Origin: Candidatus Aquidulcis sp.
Lineage (GTDB): Bacteria > Chloroflexota > Anaerolineae > Anaerolineales > UBA4823
Direction: 5' to 3'
Length of the DNA stretch: 35,160 nt
NCBI GenBank assembly: GCA_020723385.1
Contig: DYIZ01000048.1
Location: 1-35,160 of the forward strand
In this document: positions 10,979 to 19,800 of the stretch, in pieces
How the letters are laid out: each line of letters opens with the position of its first letter
How positions within the stretch are numbered: the first letter of the stretch is position 1
Notes under the pieces: model-generated
What the model was told of the DNA's origin: nothing
The model's database searches: none
What the model saw: the letters and a program-made list of their open reading frames with translations, nothing else
Position numbers and translations under genes: made by a program

Positions 10979-13377
10979 ACACGACCCTTTCAGGCTGGCT
11001 GCTGGATGTGTATCCCGATCTCAAAGGGGGGCTGGCCCTGTGGCTGATCGAGGATGCCGGGGCCGCGCGGGGTCGCCGCATCCGGTTGAGGCAGCCCTTC
11101 CCGGTGGTATTCTACGCCGCCGGGCCGGATGAGCGCCTGCGCGCCCTGTGGAAATACCTGCGCTCCCAGGAAATCCCCGTCGAATTGGAGCGCGCCGAGC
11201 GCCGCGATCTGTTCCAGCCCCACCCGGTGACGGTGATGCGCATTCAGGTGGACGACCCTGCCCGCCAGCCCGCGCTGCTGGCGCGGCTCGCCAGCGCCTT
11301 CCCCGATCTGACCTGGTACGATGCCGACCTCGCCATCTCCCTGCGCCACGCGGCGGTTTACGGAACCTTCCCGCTCGCTAAAGTGCGCGCTGTTGTGGAC
11401 GAGCGTCTGGCGGTTCACTCCCTGTCGGTATTGGATTCCCCCTGGGATCTCGATCCCCCTGCGGCCCCGCTGCGTATCATGCGTCTCGAGCCGGATTGCG
11501 ACCCCCATCACACCGCGCCGCGCTATCTCCAGATTCGCTGCGAGCGGCGGGAATATCGTCTGCCGCTGCCCACCTACCCCCCTCCGGCTCCCCCCATCGC
11601 AAATACAGCGATGGGGGGAGAGTCCCTGCCCCTCCCCCATCCGTGCTTTTCGGATGGGGGAGGCCGGGAGGGGGGCCGTCCGCTGTTGGTCAATCTCACC
11701 GCCATCCTCAAGCGCCACGATCCCGACCTGCTGCTCACCGCCTGGGGCGATACCTGGCTGCTGCCGTATCTGCTCGAACTCTCGGAAAGCGCGGGAATCC
11801 CGCTGCCCTTGAACCGCGACGCAAGCCAGCCAGTCGTTCACAAGCAGGAGCGCTCGTACCAGGCTTACGGCCAAGTGATCCACCGCGGGCGGCAGGTGCA
11901 TCTGTTCGGGCGCTGGCATATTGACATCTTCAACGCCATGATGTTCCATGACTACGGGCTGGACGGCATCCTCGAGTCGAGCCGCGTCACCGCTCTGCCG
12001 GTGCAGCAGGTTGCGCGGCAGTCGCCGGGGACGGGCATCTCTTCTATGCAGATCGTGACTGCCCTGCGGCAGGGGGTGCTCATCCCCTGGCGCAAGCAGC
12101 AGGCCGAGATGCCCAAGAGCGCCCTCGACCTGATCCACGCCGACCAGGGCGGGCTGGTCTACCAGCCCACCATCGGGCTGCACCGCGACGTAGCCGAGAT
12201 TGACTTCGTCTCGATGTACCCCTCGATCATGGCGCGCTTCAACATCTCGCCGGAGACGATAGGCGACGAATCGGATGAGTTTGCAGAGCAGGCGCCTGAA
12301 TTGAACTTGTGGGTCAAGCGCGAGACGCCCGGCCTGATCCCCCAGACGCTACGCCCGCTGCTCGACAAGCGCATCGCTTTCAAGCAGCGTATCCCCGAAT
12401 TGCCTGCCTGGGACCCCCGGAAGGCGGTGTACAAGGCCAGGGCGGCGGCGCACAAGTGGCTGCTGGTGACGTGTTTCGGCTACCTGGGCTACAAGAACGC
12501 CCGCTTCGGACGCATCGAGGCGCACCAGGCGGTGACGGCCTACAGCCGCGAATGCCTGCTGCGGGCGAAGGAAGCCGCCGAGGATGCCGGTTACACCGTG
12601 CTGCATCTGTATGTGGATGGGCTGTGGGTGCAGAAACCGGGCTGCGCTGCCGTAGCGGATATCCAACCCTTGTTGGATGAGATCGCCGTTCGCACGGGGC
12701 TGCCGGTGGCGTTGGATGGCATCTACCGCTGGGTGGCGTTCCTGCCCTCGCGGGTGAATACGCGTGTCCCGGTGGCGAACCGCTATTTCGGCGTTTTCCA
12801 GGATGGGACGATCAAAGTGCGGGGCATCGAGGCCCGCCGAAGAGACACGCCGCCCTTCGTCGCCCAGACGCAGATGGCGATCCTGGAATATCTGGCTGCC
12901 GCATCAAACGCTGATCAACTGCGGGAGCGGCTGCCCGAGGCGCTGGCTTACCTGAACCGCCGGGTACGCCAGCTTCGGGAGCGGCGCGTGTCCCTCCCGG
13001 AGTTGCTGGTGACGCAGAAGGTCAGCCGCGAGCTGGCGCTGTACCGCACACCGTCTCCGGCGGCGCGGGCGGCCCTGCAGCTTCAAGCTGTGGGCAAGAC
13101 GGTGCGTCCGGGGCAGCCGGTGAAACTTCTGTATTTACTCGGTAAGCCGGGCGTCCATGCCTGGGACTGCCTGCCGTCGCCATGCCTGGCGCAGGTGGAC
13201 ACGCGGCTGTATGTCGAGCTGCTGCTGCGCGCGGCGGAGGCGGTGCTGCAGCCGGTGGGCGTCTCGAAGGAGGCGCTGCGCGGCCGGCAGCAGCAGGCTC
13301 TTTTGTCCAGTTTTTCCACCCCGACAGGGCATTTTCTGGCAAGAAATATCAATAATGATATTGACATTATTTCATAA
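10975..13377 (+). CDS. Family B DNA polymerase homologue with degraded active sites (PolB2-like)
   Basis: 800 residues. Motif A is intact (DFVSMYPSI, Asp410). Motif B is altered: K494 remains, but the usual N and Y of KxxxNSxYG are V498 and F501 (KWLLVTCFG). Motif C, normally YGDTDS, reads YVDGLW (546-551): Asp548 remains, but the second aspartate, which binds the catalytic metals in family B enzymes, is Leu550. The exonuclease region is also degraded: in the DPD motif at 249-251 and the following stretch, the positions normally N and D are W257 and L262. Between 205 and 237 an in-frame palindromic repeat is inserted. The combination recalls archaeal PolB2/Dpo2, which also lacks canonical carboxylates and is tied to damage-induced mutagenesis. 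The frame is intact for 2.4 kb, arguing against a pseudogene. It could be a translesion enzyme with altered metal binding, or a structural factor. Confidence 0.88.
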   Translation: MNTTLSGWLLDVYPDLKGGLALWLIEDAGAARGRRIRLRQPFPVVFYAAGPDERLRALWKYLRSQEIPVELERAERRDLFQPHPVTVMRIQVDDPARQPALLARLASAFPDLTWYDADLAISLRHAAVYGTFPLAKVRAVVDERLAVHSLSVLDSPWDLDPPAAPLRIMRLEPDCDPHHTAPRYLQIRCERREYRLPLPTYPPPAPPIANTAMGGESLPLPHPCFSDGGGREGGRPLLVNLTAILKRHDPDLLLTAWGDTWLLPYLLELSESAGIPLPLNRDASQPVVHKQERSYQAYGQVIHRGRQVHLFGRWHIDIFNAMMFHDYGLDGILESSRVTALPVQQVARQSPGTGISSMQIVTALRQGVLIPWRKQQAEMPKSALDLIHADQGGLVYQPTIGLHRDVAEIDFVSMYPSIMARFNISPETIGDESDEFAEQAPELNLWVKRETPGLIPQTLRPLLDKRIAFKQRIPELPAWDPRKAVYKARAAAHKWLLVTCFGYLGYKNARFGRIEAHQAVTAYSRECLLRAKEAAEDAGYTVLHLYVDGLWVQKPGCAAVADIQPLLDEIAVRTGLPVALDGIYRWVAFLPSRVNTRVPVANRYFGVFQDGTIKVRGIEARRRDTPPFVAQTQMAILEYLAAASNADQLRERLPEALAYLNRRVRQLRERRVSLPELLVTQKVSRELALYRTPSPAARAALQLQAVGKTVRPGQPVKLLYLLGKPGVHAWDCLPSPCLAQVDTRLYVELLLRAAEAVLQPVGVSKEALRGRQQQALLSSFSTPTGHFLARNINNDIDIIS
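11576..11676. repeat. Two tandem perfect hairpins inserted in frame in the polymerase gene
   Basis: CTCCCCCCATCGC (11588-11600) pairs with 11608-11620 around a 7-base loop; CCTCCCCCATCCG (11631-11643) pairs with 11651-11663 around another 7-base loop. Both stems are perfect 13-mers. The flanks (C-rich before 11588, G-rich after 11663) can pair as an outer stem. The element encodes a low-complexity Pro/Gly segment between the N-terminal and exonuclease-like regions. Confidence 0.85.
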
Positions 13378-13388
13378 AAGCGTATAAT
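13345..13388 (+). promoter_or_regulatory. Consensus promoter and operator of the MFS gene, inside the polymerase 3' end
   Basis: TTGACA (13361-13366), 16 bases, TATAAT (13383-13388). The inverted repeat AATATCA-ATAA-TGATATT (13345-13362) overlaps the -35 box and is a likely operator. The promoter overlaps the last codons and stop of the polymerase gene, and the whole 13340-13450 stretch is AT-rich unlike its surroundings. Confidence 0.8.
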
Positions 13389-13449
13389 ATTTTAAATAAT
13401 AGAATATATCACTTCATAAAATTCAACACAATTTCAAAAGGATATTTTT

Positions 13450-14733
13450 ATGAACAAGAAAGCACCCTTATTGACAACGACCCTGGCGGTCTTGCTGTTC
13501 AGCATGATCGTGGCCAATATTGGCGGACAGATGTATGGGATGCAGTTGCCGTTATATGTGCAGCAACTCGGCGCGGATATGTCGCAGATCGGCATCTTCT
13601 TCACACTGTCCATGGTCATCCCCCTGCTGTTCCAGATTTTGGGCGGCTGGCTTTCCGATGCCATCGGGCGTGTGCAGGCAATGGCGATTGGCAGTATCGG
13701 TGGGCTGATCGGGTACATCATCTTCGTCTTTGCGCCCTCCTGGGAGTGGCTGCTCCTGGGAATGACCGGTTTATCGGTGGCGACTTCCTTCGTCGGGCCG
13801 AGCTTCCAGGCGCTGGTGGCCGAAGAGACCCCCGAGGAAACGCGCGGGCGAGTGTTCGGGATCGTGCAGGGCATTTTTCTGGTCGTTGGCGTCATCGGCG
13901 GCCCACTGGGTGGGCTGTTGGCAGATCAGTTCAGCTTCAGAATGATGTTCGCCGTTGCAGCCGGGCTGTATGGGGTTGCGACCGTGATCCGCCTGCTGAT
14001 GGCGCGCAAGATCCGCAACACGCAGACCACCCCGCGGGCCGCGCCATCCTTCGGTCATTTGAAGACCACCATGGCTGCCATTATCGGGCTGCTTGCCGCG
14101 GGCGGCATCGTCACCTGGCTTTTCATCGCTGATGGCGTGGGCGATGTGACCTTTAGCATGGTCGGCCAGCTTTTCCCACTCTATCTCAATAACATCATGG
14201 GAATCTCGAAGACGCAGTTGGGTATCCTCGGCGCAATCGCCTCGATTGCCACGATGGTTTTCATCGCCCTGGGCGGTATGCTGTCCGACAAGTATGGTGA
14301 ACGGGTAGGTATCGTTTCAGGCAACCTGCTGGTCGGCGGAGCGCTTTTATTGATGCTGAACGTAAAGACCTTCCCCTTATTCATCGCCGCCTGGGTTTTG
14401 CTGGGCGTCGGTCAGGCGTTGACCGGCCCGGCTTATAGCTCTCTCATCTCGAAGGCGGTACCGCAAAACATACGCGGGACGGCTTTCGGCTTCTTCTCCA
14501 CCAGCCTGGGGGTCATCTCGCTGCCTGCGCCCTACATCGGCGTGATGATGTGGGAAAAGTTCGGGCCGCGCGTGCCGTTCTACGTGCCGCTCGTGGCGAT
14601 GATGCTGATGCTGCCAGTGATCTGGATCAAGTTCCGGCTGCCGAAGGCCAACGGGACAGCAGGGCAGTCGCAATCAACGGACAACGCGGAACTCGTCGGT
14701 GCAGCAATGGCTCCAGTAACCACAGAAGGGTAG
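13450..14733 (+). CDS. MFS transporter (multidrug-efflux-like)
   Basis: 427 residues with about 12 transmembrane helices in two bundles of six. The loop between helices 2 and 3 has the MFS motif A in the form GGWLSDAIGRVQAM, repeated in the second half as GGMLSDKYGERVG. Helix 5 has the ERxxG-like region (EETRGRVFG in the preceding loop; GVIGGPLGGLLAD resembling motif C of drug antiporters). This suggests a proton-driven drug or metabolite exporter. The ATG at 13450 follows AAAAGG at 13436-13441. It has its own strong, apparently repressible promoter; no regulator gene is adjacent. Confidence 0.93.
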   Translation: MNKKAPLLTTTLAVLLFSMIVANIGGQMYGMQLPLYVQQLGADMSQIGIFFTLSMVIPLLFQILGGWLSDAIGRVQAMAIGSIGGLIGYIIFVFAPSWEWLLLGMTGLSVATSFVGPSFQALVAEETPEETRGRVFGIVQGIFLVVGVIGGPLGGLLADQFSFRMMFAVAAGLYGVATVIRLLMARKIRNTQTTPRAAPSFGHLKTTMAAIIGLLAAGGIVTWLFIADGVGDVTFSMVGQLFPLYLNNIMGISKTQLGILGAIASIATMVFIALGGMLSDKYGERVGIVSGNLLVGGALLLMLNVKTFPLFIAAWVLLGVGQALTGPAYSSLISKAVPQNIRGTAFGFFSTSLGVISLPAPYIGVMMWEKFGPRVPFYVPLVAMMLMLPVIWIKFRLPKANGTAGQSQSTDNAELVGAAMAPVTTEG

Positions 14734-14776
14734 AATAAACAGCGATCTAAGGAAAAGCGGGGAGCCAAAATTTTTT

Positions 14777-14830
14777 ACCACAAAGCACGAAGGTCACAAA
14801 GAAAACTTTGTGACCTTCGTGCTTTGTGGT
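14777..14830. repeat. CACAAAG-type intergenic inverted repeat, copy B (perfect 25-bp stem)
   Basis: Arms 14777-14801 and 14806-14830 are exact 25-base complements with an AAAA loop. The units CACAAAG, CACGAAGG and TCACAAAG match copies A (8426-8513) and C (24025-24118). It lies 43 bases after the MFS stop and may end that transcript, but no T-run follows the stem on the plus strand. Confidence 0.9.
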
Positions 14831-14901
14831 GTATTTCCTTTCACAAAAAACAGAATTTCATCGGTACTGATACAAAAAGTGATACAAACGCTTCAAATCC
14901 A

Positions 14902-14930
14902 TTGCGCCGGATTTGCAATTGTGCTACAGT
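14902..14930 (+). promoter_or_regulatory. Promoter of the small lipoprotein gene
   Basis: TTGCGC (14902-14907), a 17-base spacer and TACAGT (14925-14930). Confidence 0.5.
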
Positions 14931-14997
14931 CTAATTGATGCAGTGTACTTCGCAACCTACCATGTGGCAAATTTCAATCAGCCTTTTGGAGGAACCC

Positions 14998-15420
14998 ATG
15001 CAACAACTCGCTTTACTTTTGCTCGTCGTTTTCCTGCTGACAGCCTGTCAGTCGCCCCAACCGCCAACCCCCACACCGACTCTCGCTCCAGTGGAGACAC
15101 TGGCAAGTTCGATAGACGATCTGGCTGGCGTCTGGTGGTTTTCCAAGATAGGGATGATCGAATTTAAAGTGGACGGTACATACAGCATCTCTTTTAAGGA
15201 CTCGCTAGTAGACGAAGGAACCTATACGTTTGATAGCGGAAAATTTACTTGGGACTCTGCCTCAAGTGGCGCCTGTAAGGATAAGCCCGCGACTTATGAA
15301 GCTTACGTGGCCAGACAGGATGATAAACCGGTCCAGCTTCGTATGCAAGTCGCAGGAAGCGACCCTTGCAATGATCGCGCGAATGCCTTGTCCAGTCCAG
15401 GTAAATTCCAATATCCATAA
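14998..15420 (+). CDS. Small lipoprotein, lipocalin-like beta pattern
   Basis: 140 residues. A classical lipoprotein signal (MQQLALLLLVVFLLTAC, cysteine at 17) is followed by a Pro/Thr linker (QPPTPTPTLAP) and a domain with strands LAGVWWFSKIGMIEFKVDG, YSISFKD, EGTYTFDSGKFTWDS, which looks like a small antiparallel barrel of the lipocalin or META kind. Cysteines at GACKDK and DPCNDR may form a disulfide. The ATG at 14998 follows GGAGG at 14988-14992. Substrate and function unknown. Composition is less GC-rich than the core genes. Confidence 0.82.
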   Translation: MQQLALLLLVVFLLTACQSPQPPTPTPTLAPVETLASSIDDLAGVWWFSKIGMIEFKVDGTYSISFKDSLVDEGTYTFDSGKFTWDSASSGACKDKPATYEAYVARQDDKPVQLRMQVAGSDPCNDRANALSSPGKFQYP

Positions 15421-15523
15421 ATTCTCATGGCCGCACGAACAAGGCGATCTAAGCGAGAAACCTTTGCTATACTAAAAGCGGGCTAACGCCGTATACATTG
15501 GGCAGTGGGATTCGTCGCTATTT

Positions 15524-15598
15524 TTGAGTATTTTTCTGGTTTTGGGTTCATCCTGCTCCCAAGCAGAATCCACACCCGCCCACCTGCCAGTATCGTAA
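15524..15598 (+). pseudogene. Possible remnant of a lipoprotein signal peptide
   Basis: In one frame, from a TTG at 15524, the sequence reads like a lipoprotein signal (SIFLVLGSSCSQAEST) and stops 24 codons after the start. No ATG or ribosome site is seen. The hairpin CCGCCCA/TGGGCGG (15576-15582, 15608-15614) with inner TATCG/CGATA (15591-15595, 15601-15605) falls across its end. It may be a decayed gene or chance. Otherwise 15421-15724 holds nothing I can name. Confidence 0.25.
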
Positions 15599-15724
15599 AC
15601 CGATAGTTGGGCGGTGCTTGGTGATTGATAGAATTAAGCGACAATGTTTACGCCGTTTATCAAAAGACACCATATGGTTGAGCCAATCGGTTTGGTGCAT
15701 CCATCAAGCGAAAGGAGTAAAACC

Positions 15725-16585
15725 ATGAGGGGCAGGAGACGATTTCTGGCGCTTGGTTTTATAATGACTGCACTGTTGCTCATTGGCTGTGGCGAAATTT
15801 CACCTGAACATCCCGAAACACTTGCCACCACATTACCTAATGCTCAACCGTCTCCGACGCCCGTCCCAATGCCCAGAGGACCCGGGGTCGAATGGCGCTT
15901 GGTCGTGATCAGCGAATCGAGTGGATGGGGATTGGGGTCGGCATATGCGAGGCAGATTGAAAAAGATAATGGGGTGAAAGTTATCCTCGATGATTTTGCC
16001 ATCGGTGATCTCAGCGCCAGTGCAGTTCTCAAAGCACTAGAGACCGGAGCCTCCGCTGACCCCCAATTGGTAAAAATGCCAGCCGCTCTGATGAATGCAG
16101 ATGTCATCGTTTTGTTTCCCAGTCCAATGGTCTCGGTTGACCAGGAGGCATTCCTGAGTATCCAAAGTTGTTTTGGAAATCGGGTGGAAGCTCCAACACT
16201 GTGTACATCCGATGGTTTTGAAAGGTATACGGCTGACCTGGGGTCAATTTGGGCAAAGGTGTTTGAATTACGTGCTGGAAAGCCGACCATTCTCCGTGCA
16301 TTGGATTACGCCAACCCCTTCATCGGTCGCTGGATTGAGGAGCAGGTCTTTGATACCTGTACTGGTTGCTGGCAATGTGGAAGCGATGCAATACGAAAGG
16401 CCGCTGAAGCCTATCACATCCTGTTTCTCAGCCGTTATGATGCCTTCAATGGCATAAACCATGATGAAGATATAGGCCAGAAAGGATATTTGAGAGGCGA
16501 TGGAATACATCCCAACGGCCTGGCTCAAGAATATACCGCCGAACTACTTTCAAAATTGGGATATGATCCTGTGATAGCGCCGTAG
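15725..16585 (+). CDS. SGNH/GDSL-like hydrolase lipoprotein
   Basis: 286 residues. RRRFLALGFIMTALLLIGC is a lipoprotein signal with the cysteine near residue 23. A Pro/Thr-rich linker follows. The domain starts with the strand WRLVVISESSGWGLGSAYAR, in which the serine is placed like the block I serine of SGNH hydrolases, and ends with GDGIHPNGLAQEYTAELL, matching block V (DxxH, the catalytic Asp and His). Cysteine-rich FDTCTGCWQCGSD lies between. It is probably an extracytoplasmic esterase or lipase-like enzyme acting on cell-surface or external esters. The ATG at 15725 has AAAGGAG at 15711-15717; an upstream in-frame start at 15644 would put charged residues before the signal. Confidence 0.82.
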   Translation: MRGRRRFLALGFIMTALLLIGCGEISPEHPETLATTLPNAQPSPTPVPMPRGPGVEWRLVVISESSGWGLGSAYARQIEKDNGVKVILDDFAIGDLSASAVLKALETGASADPQLVKMPAALMNADVIVLFPSPMVSVDQEAFLSIQSCFGNRVEAPTLCTSDGFERYTADLGSIWAKVFELRAGKPTILRALDYANPFIGRWIEEQVFDTCTGCWQCGSDAIRKAAEAYHILFLSRYDAFNGINHDEDIGQKGYLRGDGIHPNGLAQEYTAELLSKLGYDPVIAP

Positions 16586-16609
16586 GGTTATACTTCAGCG
16601 GAGAAAGTC

Positions 16610-16804
16610 ATGGACATCAAACCATCCATTTCCATCGAGATGTATTGGCAACCGGTACCGGCTATCATGGAACAAAAACCGCCCAACGGCGGCTCGCAGG
16701 CGGACAGCGGCTGTGCCGCTCATCCAATTGCGTACCAAGGCATCAAATGTATCAGCCCGCAATCTTTCTTTGCTCGCCTCACCGCTGCCGCTGAAGCCGG
16801 TTGA
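16610..16804 (+). CDS. Doubtful 64-residue open frame upstream of the giant kinase
   Basis: It begins with an ATG preceded by GGAGAAAG and ends one base before the ATG at 16806, so it could be a coupled leader peptide for the kinase gene. The protein has no recognisable motif and the C-terminal half is encoded by GC-rich, hairpin-forming sequence (AGCGGC/GCCGCT, 16706-16720). I cannot rule out chance. Confidence 0.25.
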   Translation: MDIKPSISIEMYWQPVPAIMEQKPPNGGSQADSGCAAHPIAYQGIKCISPQSFFARLTAAAEAG

Positions 16805-16805
16805 T

Positions 16806-19800
16806 ATGGGCGAACAAGACTCCTTCGGACAACGCGTCAAAACACTTCGACGCAAGCATGACCTGACCCAGGAAGAGCTGGCGCGGCGGGTGGGCTGCGC
16901 CCCAGTGACGCTGCGCAAGATCGAGTACGATGATCTGCGACCTTCTGTCCAGATTGCTGAACGGCTGGCGATGGCGTTGAGCATCCCGCTGGAAGAGCGC
17001 GCCGCCTTCGTGCGCCAGGCTCGCCTGGAGCGATCCCCTTTCATCGAGCCAACCCCCACCCCTTCTCCCAAACCCGAAGAGATCGGTCTGGAAGACTTGA
17101 GCGGGCGCGCCATCCGCGGCTACACCCTGGGCGAGCGTATCGGCAAGGGCGGCATGGGTGTGGTCTATCGCGGCGTGCAGCCGCTCGTCGAGCGCGAAGT
17201 CGCCGTCAAGATCATCCTGCCCCAATATGCCAACCACCCCGATTTCATCCGCCGCTTCGAAACCGAGGCCCAGCTCGTGGCGCGGCTGGAGCACCCCCAC
17301 ATCGTCCCGCTCTACGACTACTGGCGCGAACCCAATATCGCCTTTTTGGTGATGCGCCTGCTGCGCGGCGGCAGCCTGCAAAAACTGCTCGAAAACGGGC
17401 CTCTGCCCCTGGAGATCGCCCTTCAGGTTATGGAACAGGTGGGCAGCGCCCTGGGGGTAGCGCACCGGGTGGGAGTCATCCACCGCGATCTCAAACCTGC
17501 CAACATCCTGCTCGATGAAGATCAAAACGCCTATCTGGCCGATTTCGGCATCGCCAAGAACCTGGGCAACCCGAATCTGGAAGACCTGACCCAGCCTGAC
17601 GCGATCATCGGCTCGCCCAACTATATTTCTCCTGAGCAGATTCGCTCCGAGTTTGTGCGCCCGCAGTCCGACATCTACTGCCTGGGGGTGGTGCTGTACG
17701 AGATTCTCACCGGGCAAACGCCTTTCACCGGGCCGACGCCCATCGAGGTGATGCACCAGCACCTGAGCGCCCCGCTGCCCCCGCTGGCGGCGCGCCGCAG
17801 CGGGCTGCCGCGTCGCCTGGATGCCATTATCGAGCACGCCACTGCCAAAGACCCGCTGGCGCGCTATGCCAACGTGGATAACCTGCTGGTTGATTTACGA
17901 CAGGCGATTCACGGCGAAACAGCGCCACTCCCGGCTGTCGCTCCCACGAGAGAGCTACCCCCTCTGACGGCTGCCGATAACCCTTACAAGGGTTTGCGCG
18001 CCTTCGGCGAAGGCGATGCTGCCGATTTCTTCGGGCGTGAGACGCTCATCCAGCAACTGCTGGTGCGCCTGGGTGAAGGCGGCGACATCTCCCGTCTGTT
18101 GGTCATCGTCGGGCCGAGCGGCAGCGGCAAATCGTCGGTCGTCAAAGCCGGGCTGATCCCGGCCTTGCGGCGCGGCGCTCTGCCTAGCTCAGAAAATTGG
18201 TACATCATTGATCTGATGCCCGGCGCACACCCGTTCGAGGAGATCGAGGCTGCCCTGCTGCGCATCGCCGTCAACCCGCCGCCATCGCTCCTGAGCCAGT
18301 TGAAAGAAGACCGGCGCGGCCTGCTGCGCGCCGTGAATCGCTGCCTGCCTGAAGACCCATCGGTAGAACTGGTGCTGGTGATTGATCAATTCGAGGAACT
18401 GTTCACTCTGGTAAACGATGAAGCCACACGCACTGCTCTGCTCGACAGTCTGGTGTGCGCCGTTCTGGATGAGCGCAGCCGTCTACGCGTAGTGCTGACC
18501 CTGCGAGCCGATTTCACCGACCGGCCGCTGCAATACGTGGATTTCGGCGAGATGTTGCGCCAGCGCATGGAAATCGTGCTGCCGATGACACCCGACGAGT
18601 TGGAGCACACCATCACCGGGCCGGCTGAAAAGGTGGGACTGATTGTGGAGCCAGAACTGGCGGCGGCTATCGTGCGCGATGTCGGTGAACAACCAGGCGC
18701 TCTGCCGCTGATGCAGTATGCCCTCACCGAACTGTTCGAGCGGCGCGAGGACCGCACGCTGACCCGCGCCGCCTACCAGCAGATCGGCGGCGTCTCGGGG
18801 GCACTGGCCCGCCGCGCCGAGGCAATTTTTGGAGAATTGAGCATCGCAGGCCAATCGGCCGCCCGCCAGCTCTTCCTGCGTTTGGTGACATTGGGCGAGG
18901 GAGTGGAAGACACACGGCGCAGGGTTTTAAGGTCGGAGATTCTCTCCCTCACCCTCGCCGAGGAAGAAATCGCTATCGAGAACATTCTCGAAGCACTTGG
19001 CCGCGCCCGCTTACTGTTCTTCGACCGGGATCTGCAAACACGCGGCCCCACAGTGGAAGTAGCCCACGAGGCGCTGCTGCGTGAGTGGAGTCGCCTGCGT
19101 ATCTGGTTGGACGAGAGCCGCGATGATCTGCGCACGCAGCGGCGGCTGGCAATAGCGGCGGGCGAGTGGGCGCAGAGCGGTCAAGAAGCCGGATTTTTGG
19201 CGTCTGGCTCACGCCTCGACCAGTTCGAATCATTGGCGCAGAAGGGCAGCATGGCCCTCACCCCCAGCGAGCGCGCCTATCTCGACGATAGCCTGGCCGA
19301 GCGCCACGCGCAACAGGTTGCCGAAGCAGCGCGCCGGCAGCATGAGGCTGCCCTGGAGAAGCGCTCCCGCGCTTTCTTGCGCAGCCTGGTGGTTGTCCTG
19401 ACCCTGGCGGCCGCGATTCTATTGGGGCTTTCTTCCATCGCTTATCGCCAGGCGCGCCTGGCCAACGCCCGCGAGCTGGCGGCGGCAGCCTCGAATAACC
19501 TGCAAGTCGACTCCGAACGCAGCCTGTTGCTGGCGATGGAAGCCATACGCACCCAGGATATTTGGGAAGCGCGCAATGTGCTGCACCAGGCGATCCTGGC
19601 CTCCCGGCTGCGTCTCTCCCTGCCGGCCCATTCCCAAGTGGCTTTTGGCGTGGCGGTCAGTCCAGATGGCAGCCGTTTTGCCTCGGCCGGCATGGATTCC
19701 ACGATCAAAATATGGAAGTTGGGCGAATCCCTCCCTTTGCCTGACAGCCAGCCCCTGCTAACGATCTCGAACCCAATTGATTATCCGGTATCAATGGAAG

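Noticed and set aside
10975-13377. Polymerase gene as a decaying pseudogene
   Set aside because: The frame is intact over 800 codons, motif A is perfect, and the coupled gene arrangement is preserved.
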